From assembly GCF_013328345.1 (NCBI RefSeq), contig NZ_JABULX010000019.1, positions 20,041-84,040 on the forward strand: a stretch of DNA of 64,000 nucleotides. The letters run 5' to 3'. A program made the position numbers and the translations under genes. Below the pieces are notes generated by a model. The model was not told the origin of the DNA, did no database searches, and saw only the letters and a list, made by a program, of their open reading frames with translations. Every line of letters starts with the position of its first letter. The stretch's first letter is position 1. Shown one piece after another: positions 57,298 through 64,000 of this stretch. This DNA comes from Marinifaba aquimaris (GTDB lineage Bacteria > Pseudomonadota > Gammaproteobacteria > Enterobacterales > Alteromonadaceae).

Positions 57298-58809
57298 TTA
57301 GCTCAGATTATGAATATCTAAGCTAGCGGTTTGATTTTGGCTTGATTTATCTTTAGCCGAATCATTACGCAGCTGATCTAAATGCTGTAAGTACTCTTGT
57401 GTAACATCACCTGTCACATAACTACCAGTGAATACAGACGTTTCGAAGTTTTCGAATGTCGCATCGTCACCTTTAACGGCCGTAACTAAATCGTTAATAT
57501 CTTGGAAGATTAAACCATCGGCTTTAATTAAGTCGTTAATCTCTTCAACTTCACGACCATGAGCAATAAGCTCTGTAGAGCTTGGCATATCAATACCGTA
57601 AACATTCGGGAAGCGAATTTCAGGTGCCGCAGATGCGAAATAAACATTTTTTGCGCCAGCTTCTCTTGCCATCTCAATGATTTGCTCTGAAGTTGTACCG
57701 CGAACAATTGAATCATCAACAAGTAATACATTCTTGCCTTTAAACTCACTTGCAATTGCGTTTAACTTGCGACGCACTGATTTACGACGTTGCTGTTGGC
57801 CTGGCATGATGAAAGTACGGCCGATATAACGGTTTTTCACATAGCCTTGGCGATATGGTAAATCTAAAGTGTGTGCAATTTGTAGGGCGATATCACATGA
57901 TGTTTCAGGAATTGGAATAACAACATCAATATCTACGTTTTCCCATTCGCGTTTAATTTTTTCACCCAACATTGTGCCCATGCGAACACGTGCAGCGTAA
58001 ACAGAAATACCATCGATTTCTGAGTCAGGGCGAGCAAAATAAACATATTCGAAAATACATGGTGAAAGCTCACTCACTGGTGAACACTGTTTAGAGAAAA
58101 GTTCACCTGATTCTGTGATAAATACAGCTTCACCTGGAGCAATATCACGAACAAACTTAAAGCCGACTGCATCAAGCGCTACGCTCTCTGAAGCAACCAT
58201 ATACTCCATACCTTGTTCAGATTCGCGCTCACCCAGTACCAATGGACGAATACCATTGACGTCTCGGAATGCAACTAAACCATGGCCGATAACAGTAGCG
58301 ACAACACCATAAGCACCTTTAGCTTGCTCGTTTACTTTGGTAACCGCGTTGAAGATGTCATCTGGTTTAAGGTCCCAAGATGCTGATTCACATAATTCAT
58401 GAGCAAATAAGTTCATTAATAATTCTGAATCAGAAGAGGTGTTCACGTGACGACGGGCTTGGTTCTTTAACTTTTCCTTTAACTCAGCAGCGTTAGTTAA
58501 GTTACCGTTGTGAGCAAGTGAAATACCAAAAGGAGAGTTAGTGTAAAAAGGCTGAGCTTCAGCTGAAGTGCTTGAGCCTGCAGTTGGGTAGCGAACATGG
58601 CCAATACCCCAGTTACCTGCAAGACGGAACATGTGTTTTTGTTCAAACACATCACTCACTAAACCATTAGCTTTACGAAGCTTAAACATGCCATTGTTAA
58701 TTGTCATTATACCCGCGGCATCTTGCCCCCGATGTTGTAAAACAATTAAAGCATCATACAAAGCTTGATTAACTGGAGAATGGGCAACTATACCAACGAC
58801 ACCACACAT
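57298..58809 (-). CDS. purF: Amidophosphoribosyltransferase
   Basis: A 503-residue enzyme for the first committed step of purine synthesis, making phosphoribosylamine from PRPP and glutamine. The N-terminal amidotransferase starts MCGVVGI, with Cys2 as nucleophile after Met removal. RYPTAGSS and NGNLTNA follow. The PRTase part has the PRPP motif [13 protein letters not shown] (about 360-372). Length matches E. coli PurF (505). It lies 13 bp after cvpA in the usual order. Confidence 0.98.
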   Translation of the reverse strand: MCGVVGIVAHSPVNQALYDALIVLQHRGQDAAGIMTINNGMFKLRKANGLVSDVFEQKHMFRLAGNWGIGHVRYPTAGSSTSAEAQPFYTNSPFGISLAHNGNLTNAAELKEKLKNQARRHVNTSSDSELLMNLFAHELCESASWDLKPDDIFNAVTKVNEQAKGAYGVVATVIGHGLVAFRDVNGIRPLVLGERESEQGMEYMVASESVALDAVGFKFVRDIAPGEAVFITESGELFSKQCSPVSELSPCIFEYVYFARPDSEIDGISVYAARVRMGTMLGEKIKREWENVDIDVVIPIPETSCDIALQIAHTLDLPYRQGYVKNRYIGRTFIMPGQQQRRKSVRRKLNAIASEFKGKNVLLVDDSIVRGTTSEQIIEMAREAGAKNVYFASAAPEIRFPNVYGIDMPSSTELIAHGREVEEINDLIKADGLIFQDINDLVTAVKGDDATFENFETSVFTGSYVTGDVTQEYLQHLDQLRNDSAKDKSSQNQTASLDIHNLS

Positions 58810-58822
58810 TTAAATGTACCTC

Positions 58823-59320
58823 TTATACAGGCTTAACTTTATCTAAAAAGCTTGAGCTGTTTTTTAAATATTCAAAAAACCACTCGATAACAATTCGAAA
58901 TTCAGGAATTAACAGGGAACCTTGCCACCATGTTGCATCAGATGCGGGGGTAAATGCATCTAAAGCAAATAGAACGGCAGCGGTGATTAACACCCCTCTC
59001 AATGCGCCAAATACCAGACCAAGCATGCGATCAGTACCGGATAAACCGGACTTATTCACTAAATGGCCAATAAAATAGTTTAACAATGAGCCAATAATTA
59101 TAGTTGCTACAAACAGACACGCTATTGCAGCGGCATTTCTTAACATTGGTTCATTGATTTGTGTAAAGTATGTCGCCAAGTCTTGATAAAATTGACTGGC
59201 AACAAAAAATGCACTGGCCCATATCACGAGAGACAAAGCCTCTTTGACAAAACCTCTTACTAGGCTTATCAGCGTTGACAACGCAATAACAGCTAATATG
59301 GCGTAATCAATCCAGAGCAT
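58823..59320 (-). CDS. cvpA: CvpA family membrane protein
   Basis: A 165-residue protein with four predicted membrane helices (about 5-22, 28-48, 64-86 and 104-122) and a cytoplasmic tail. [29 protein letters not shown] and [15 protein letters not shown] are the family landmarks. CvpA is needed for colicin V production in E. coli and for envelope stress resistance. GGGG 5 bp before the ATG supports the start. It is upstream of purF. Confidence 0.95.
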   Translation of the reverse strand: MLWIDYAILAVIALSTLISLVRGFVKEALSLVIWASAFFVASQFYQDLATYFTQINEPMLRNAAAIACLFVATIIIGSLLNYFIGHLVNKSGLSGTDRMLGLVFGALRGVLITAAVLFALDAFTPASDATWWQGSLLIPEFRIVIEWFFEYLKNSSSFLDKVKPV

Positions 59321-59397
59321 TTTAACCCCTACAAAATTTGCGGCGGATTCTAACAGAATCTAGCGAAGAATCTAAATGATATTTTGGACTAAACAAC

Positions 59398-59994
59398 TTA
59401 TTCACCAGGTTTGTATACAGCTAACTTGCCACTGGTTTTAGTCAACTTGTTCAATTCAGGTATCATGGCATCCAATTTTTGCTTGTCGAGATCAGGACCA
59501 ACATAGACTTTTGTCAAAGTGCCAGCCTGTGTTTTGATAGGCCTAGTGAAGACTAAATAACCTTCTCGTTTTAATTTAGCCACTAATGACTCGACATTGG
59601 CTTTGTTTTTAAAGCTACCGAGTTGAATAACCCAAGCAGGTCGCTGATATCGCGTTTCAGGCTTAGCTTCGACCATGACCTTTTCTTCTGGCAAAATTTC
59701 AATATCAGTTTTAGCTGTAGCTGATTCTTGAACTTTTTCAGTTGCGTCCAACACTTCGTCTATTGGCATTTCGTCTGAAACAACCTCTTGTGCTTGTGCT
59801 ATTTCAGACTGATATTGGCTTTCATTAAATTTAATGTTGTTCTTGGGTTCGACAAATTCTGGTTTACTTGGGATCTCTTGAAAACTTTGTTGGTGACTTA
59901 CTTTTTTACCATCTAATAAATTGGGTAGAAAAATCACTACAAGTGCAATAACGACAATAGAACCAACTAAACGATTTGAATAAGCGCGAGACAT
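59398..59994 (-). CDS. dedD: SPOR-domain protein DedD
   Basis: A 198-residue inner-membrane protein of the divisome. ATG at 59994 is chosen because AGGG is 6 bp before it; a TTG two codons earlier is possible. A membrane helix (about 8-27) precedes an acidic linker and a C-terminal SPOR domain (about 118-195) with WVIQLGSFKNKANVESLVAKL and LTKVYVGPDLDKQKLD. SPOR domains bind denuded peptidoglycan at the division site. It is 8 bp after folC. Confidence 0.92.
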   Translation of the reverse strand: MSRAYSNRLVGSIVVIALVVIFLPNLLDGKKVSHQQSFQEIPSKPEFVEPKNNIKFNESQYQSEIAQAQEVVSDEMPIDEVLDATEKVQESATAKTDIEILPEEKVMVEAKPETRYQRPAWVIQLGSFKNKANVESLVAKLKREGYLVFTRPIKTQAGTLTKVYVGPDLDKQKLDAMIPELNKLTKTSGKLAVYKPGE

Positions 59995-60002
59995 AAACAA
60001 CC

Positions 60003-61289
60003 CTAAGTTAACTTAATATCCAAGGCTGACATCACATCAGCAATCACATAAAAAGAGCCAAATGCAAAAACAACATCAGATTGTTGAGCTTGTGATAAGG
60101 CTTGATTGAACGCATCAACAATAGAGCAACAAGCCGAAGCCGGTTCATTATTTGGTACGGTATGGATACTTTCTTTAGAGTCTGTACCTCTTGGGCCTTC
60201 TATAGAAGCAATATACCAGTGTTCAAAAATCCCGGAGAGTTGCTCCAACGTAGCAGCCATATTCTTATCCTGTAGCATGCCAACTACAGCGTAAATTTTT
60301 GCATCAGGATTGGCTGCTAAAAGTGCATTTAGTTGCTTAGCTAAATAGCCTGCAGCTTGTGGATTATGCCCAACATCGAGAATAACCTCGGGCTCGTTGG
60401 CAACAGTTTGCCAACGACCAGGAAGGGTAAAATCTGCGAAAACCTTATTTAGTGCAGGCTCTGACAAATCAATACCCAGCTCAGTTAAAACTTGTAGGAC
60501 ATTTGCCGCATTTTGAATCGGCATAGCGGGTTTAACGAGCTCAGCAAAGAAGTAATGACTGTTGGTAAAACGCCAGCTTTGTTCAAGTTCTTGAAAGCTA
60601 TAATCAATTTGGCTTATTGAAATCGGACAGCCCAATAACTCGGCATGTGCTAGTACAGATTTAGGCGGATTGAGATCACCACAAACGGCTCTACCCTCTG
60701 CGCGAAATATTCCGGCTTTCTCATAACCAATTTTTTCACGCGTATCCCCTAGCCAATCGGTATGATCTAAATCAACTGTGGTAATGACAGAAATATCAGG
60801 TTCGATGATATTAGTCGCATCTAAACGGCCACCTAGCCCCACTTCAATAATGGTATAGTCAGCTTGAACTTGAGCCAGTAAATACAAGCCAGCAAGGGTG
60901 CCCATTTCGAAGTAAGTTAATGTGATTTCATCACCATCAAGCCTAGCTGCTTCAATTGCAGTAAACGCTTCGCAATGTGCTTGTTCAGATAAATGTTTGG
61001 CGTTTACAGTAACGCGTTCAGTGTAATCGATTAAATGAGGAGAATTATAACTACTAACACTAAAACCTTGAGCTAACAAAATATCATGTAATAGACGACA
61101 TGTGGTTCCTTTACCATTAGTACCACCGACTAAAATAGTTTTAGTTTGAGAGAAATTTAGTTGAAGGCGTTGGAAGACGGTTTGAACTCTTGCTAGTCCC
61201 AGTTCAATATTCGCAGGGTGTATAATTTCTAAATACTGCAACCAAGCCTGAAGCGATTCAGGTTTGGTTGCAACTGATGAAGGTTCCAC
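60003..61289 (-). CDS. folC: Dihydrofolate/folylpolyglutamate synthase
   Basis: A 428-residue Mur-ligase-type enzyme that makes dihydrofolate and adds glutamates to folates. The ATP loop is VGGTNGKGTTCRLL (about 54-67), followed by YNSPHLIDYTERV and VGLGGRLDATN. The C-terminal domain has LDVGHNPQAAGYL. Length and order (accD-folC-dedD-cvpA-purF) match E. coli. It is 4 bp after accD. Confidence 0.97.
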   Translation of the reverse strand: MEPSSVATKPESLQAWLQYLEIIHPANIELGLARVQTVFQRLQLNFSQTKTILVGGTNGKGTTCRLLHDILLAQGFSVSSYNSPHLIDYTERVTVNAKHLSEQAHCEAFTAIEAARLDGDEITLTYFEMGTLAGLYLLAQVQADYTIIEVGLGGRLDATNIIEPDISVITTVDLDHTDWLGDTREKIGYEKAGIFRAEGRAVCGDLNPPKSVLAHAELLGCPISISQIDYSFQELEQSWRFTNSHYFFAELVKPAMPIQNAANVLQVLTELGIDLSEPALNKVFADFTLPGRWQTVANEPEVILDVGHNPQAAGYLAKQLNALLAANPDAKIYAVVGMLQDKNMAATLEQLSGIFEHWYIASIEGPRGTDSKESIHTVPNNEPASACCSIVDAFNQALSQAQQSDVVFAFGSFYVIADVMSALDIKLT

Positions 61290-61293
61290 AGAT

Positions 61294-62160
61294 TTAGTAC
61301 TGTTCGATTGAAGGAAGATTCATCATTTTGGCAATTAATCCTGCCAACTTATCACGCATCTGACGACGATCGACAATCATATCAATCGCGCCTTTTTCTA
61401 ATAAGAATTCGCTGCGTTGGAAGCCTTCAGGAAGCTTTTCACGAACAGTTTGCTCGATAACACGCGGACCTGCAAAACCGATTAACGCTTTTGGTTCAGC
61501 GACATTAACATCACCTAACATGGCTAAACTAGCTGATACACCACCCATTGTTGGGTCTGTTAAAACTGAAATGTAAGGTAAGCCTTTATCACTCATTTTA
61601 GCTAGTGCAGCTGATGTTTTAGCCATCTGCATAAGTGAGAATAACGCTTCTTGCATACGAGCGCCGCCACTTGCTGAAAAACAAATAAGTGGTAAATCAT
61701 TTTTCAGGCAGTATTCAGCAGCTTGAACAAAACGAGCACCCACGACAGAGGCCATTGAGCCACCCATAAAGCTGAATTCGAAAGCACATGCTACAACAGG
61801 AACACCTTTAACCGTGCCAGCCATAACGACTAACGCATCTTTTTCATCCGTAGATTTTTGCGCCGCAGCAATACGGTCTTTGTATTTTTTAGAGTCTTTA
61901 AATTTTAATTTATCTTGTGGCTCTAAGTCTGCGCCTAATTCAGTGCGGTTAGCTGTATCAAGGAAAGTTTCTAATCGACGACGTGCGCTTATACGCATAT
62001 GGTGATCGCACTTAGGACAAACATTTAATTGTTGCTCAAGTTCAGCGTTGTAAATAATCGCTTTACAAGATGTACATTTTGCCCAAACACCTTCTGGTAC
62101 GTTTGCTTTCTTCTCAGATTTAGTGTTTGTTTTCGGCAGTATCTTTTCAATCCAACTCAT
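61294..62160 (-). CDS. accD: Acetyl-CoA carboxylase, carboxyltransferase beta subunit
   Basis: A 288-residue subunit that with AccA transfers carboxyl from biotin to acetyl-CoA. A zinc ribbon in the N-terminus has CTSC (about 28-31) and CPKC (about 48-51). The crotonase-like core has [41 protein letters not shown] and the oxyanion Gly-Gly of [10 protein letters not shown]. It starts a compact accD-folC-dedD run. 138 bp separates it from truA. Confidence 0.97.
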   Translation of the reverse strand: MSWIEKILPKTNTKSEKKANVPEGVWAKCTSCKAIIYNAELEQQLNVCPKCDHHMRISARRRLETFLDTANRTELGADLEPQDKLKFKDSKKYKDRIAAAQKSTDEKDALVVMAGTVKGVPVVACAFEFSFMGGSMASVVGARFVQAAEYCLKNDLPLICFSASGGARMQEALFSLMQMAKTSAALAKMSDKGLPYISVLTDPTMGGVSASLAMLGDVNVAEPKALIGFAGPRVIEQTVREKLPEGFQRSEFLLEKGAIDMIVDRRQMRDKLAGLIAKMMNLPSIEQY

Positions 62161-62298
62161 GAGTTATCTCTGATCCACAACTTGAGGTAATAATGTGTTT
62201 GTAAATTGCGCACTCTGGGCGCAACCAAAAAAATTGACGTTATTAAATCACAAATGACATTGTTTTTTAAGCCGAACTCTCAAACTTGTCATATTTTT

Positions 62299-63096
62299 TT
62301 AATTATCAGCTAAAAATAACGGACCTAGTGGCGTGGTAGGGATTCCAAGCGCATCTGGGTAAAAAACTTTAACGAGATACAAACCATTTGGTTTAGCCGT
62401 TACACCGGCTTGGGTACGATCTTTTAATGTCAACAAATCGCCAATCCATTCAACGGTTTGCTCACCTGCACCGACTTCTATTAATGACCCCACAATATTT
62501 CTGACCATGTGGTGTAAAAAGGCATTTGCCTGCACATCAACTACGATGTATTTGCCCTGCCGAGTGACATTAATATGTGTCAAATTTCTAAATGGTGTGT
62601 TGGATTGGCAATGTGCAGCTCTAAAAGAAGTAAAGTCGTGTTCGCCAACTAAGGCTTGAGCAGCTTGATGCATCTTATCAGCATCAAGTTCACAACTATA
62701 AATATGGGTAAGACCGTTAACTAAAATTGCAGGTCGGTAGTCATCATTGTAAATAACGTAACGATAACGCCTAGCAGTGGCACTGAACCTGGCATCAAAG
62801 TCAACATCGACTCGCTGCGCCCACCTAATAGCAATATCCTCTGGCATTAGCGTATTCATACCCAAAGTCCATGCAGAATTTGGCCTTTCAATTGGGGAAT
62901 CGAAATGAACGACCTGCCCTGTTGCATGCACTCCTGCATCAGTACGTCCGGCACAAACAACTTCAATAGGTGTATTAGCAATTTTACTCAAGGCTTCTTC
63001 GATGCGTTGCTGCACACCGATAATATATTTGTCACCTTGTCTTTGCCAACCAGAATAATTGGCACCATTGTATTCTACACCTAGGGCAAAACGCAT
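62299..63096 (-). CDS. truA: tRNA pseudouridine(38-40) synthase
   Basis: A 265-residue enzyme isomerising uridines 38-40 in tRNA anticodon arms. The catalytic Asp is in [18 protein letters not shown] (about 48-65). [15 protein letters not shown] and [17 protein letters not shown] are conserved. Length matches E. coli TruA (270). It lies between fimV and accD, the common order in Alteromonadales and Vibrio. Confidence 0.97.
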   Translation of the reverse strand: MRFALGVEYNGANYSGWQRQGDKYIIGVQQRIEEALSKIANTPIEVVCAGRTDAGVHATGQVVHFDSPIERPNSAWTLGMNTLMPEDIAIRWAQRVDVDFDARFSATARRYRYVIYNDDYRPAILVNGLTHIYSCELDADKMHQAAQALVGEHDFTSFRAAHCQSNTPFRNLTHINVTRQGKYIVVDVQANAFLHHMVRNIVGSLIEVGAGEQTVEWIGDLLTLKDRTQAGVTAKPNGLYLVKVFYPDALGIPTTPLGPLFLADN

Positions 63097-63159
63097 ACTG
63101 TTCTCATTTTGGAAAAAATCAAGAAGGTATTTTAGCTAATTTTACAGGAACAAAAAAGC

Positions 63160-63190
63160 ACAAAGCAGTGCACTAGACACTGCTTTGTTT
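63160..63190 (-). terminator. Rho-independent terminator of fimV
   Basis: A perfect 10-bp stem CAAAGCAGTG / CACTGCTTTG with a 7-nt loop, followed by TGCTTTTTTG on the minus strand. It is about 25 bp past the fimV stop. Confidence 0.8.
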
Positions 63191-63212
63191 TGTGAACGTC
63201 TGCAAGTTGAAG

Positions 63213-64000
<788 letters not shown>

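Noticed and set aside
58810..62298. PurR operators near purF/cvpA and guaB
   Set aside because: No ACGCAAACGTTTGCGT-like palindrome was found in these upstream regions.

Overview
The window is chromosomal DNA from a marine-type gammaproteobacterium, most likely of the order Alteromonadales (Catenovulum, Colwellia, Thalassotalea and Pseudoalteromonas relatives are the candidates; the genus cannot be fixed by eye). The evidence is AT-leaning DNA, sodium-motor stator genes pomA/pomB beside thiI and xseB-ispA-dxs (the order also found in Vibrio), small families typical of this group (DUF3192, DUF2982, DUF2789), a FimV/HubP gene next to truA, and the E. coli-like block nudF-yqiB-cpdA-yqiA-parE opposite tolC. 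Almost everything is housekeeping core genome. I saw no prophage, insertion sequence, CRISPR array, rRNA or tRNA gene.

Layout. 1-2.0 kb: lolC-lolD-lolE lipoprotein release transporter (lolE cut by the window edge), opposite a divergent PilZ-like gene. 2.8-7.8 kb: the most accessory-looking stretch, with a small membrane protein, a very histidine-rich TonB-dependent receptor with a Zur-like operator, an unknown small protein and a NatB-type ABC permease that has no ATPase beside it. 7.9-14.6 kb: thiI, pomB-pomA (with a good sigma-28 promoter), xseB-ispA-dxs. 14.7-25.3 kb: an OlsF-type ornithine-lipid synthase, MOSC protein, M61 peptidase, diguanylate cyclase, ppnN, a short-chain dehydrogenase, DUF3192 and an HDOD-like protein. 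25.5-30.2 kb: NAD-type isocitrate dehydrogenase, periplasmic binding protein, HBM-type chemoreceptor, GcvR-like ACT protein. 30.4-35.0 kb: ppk-ppx and gshB. 35.1-43.9 kb: guaB-guaA, xseA, lpxL, a TcpQ-like protein, FapA/DUF342 and DUF2982. 43.9-51.3 kb: soluble chemoreceptor, acetyltransferase, DUF2789, a large GGDEF-EAL protein, ettA and a canonical PilZ protein. 51.3-57.2 kb: parE-yqiA-cpdA-yqiB-nudF and tolC. 57.3-64 kb: purF, cvpA, dedD, folC, accD, truA and the 3' part of fimV.

Themes. Motility, chemotaxis and cyclic-di-GMP signalling recur across the window: the PomAB stator, two chemoreceptors, one diguanylate cyclase, one GGDEF-EAL protein, two PilZ proteins, a FapA-like protein and a FimV/HubP pole organiser. 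Envelope building (lol, lpxL, olsF, tolC, accD), purine metabolism (guaAB, purF, ppnN) and polyphosphate metabolism (ppk-ppx) form the rest.

The points most worth a second look are the His/Glu/Asp-rich receptor with its nine-copy 18-bp repeat and Zur-like palindrome, the orphan NatB permease with a tightly coupled unknown gene, the (GAGCCA)n Glu-Pro repeat in fimV, an eight-G run inside the gcvR-like gene, a tiny leader ORF with a strong ribosome site upstream of ettA, and a transcription terminator whose stem contains the upstream candidate start codon of the DUF2982 gene. I did not find a clearly new multi-gene system.
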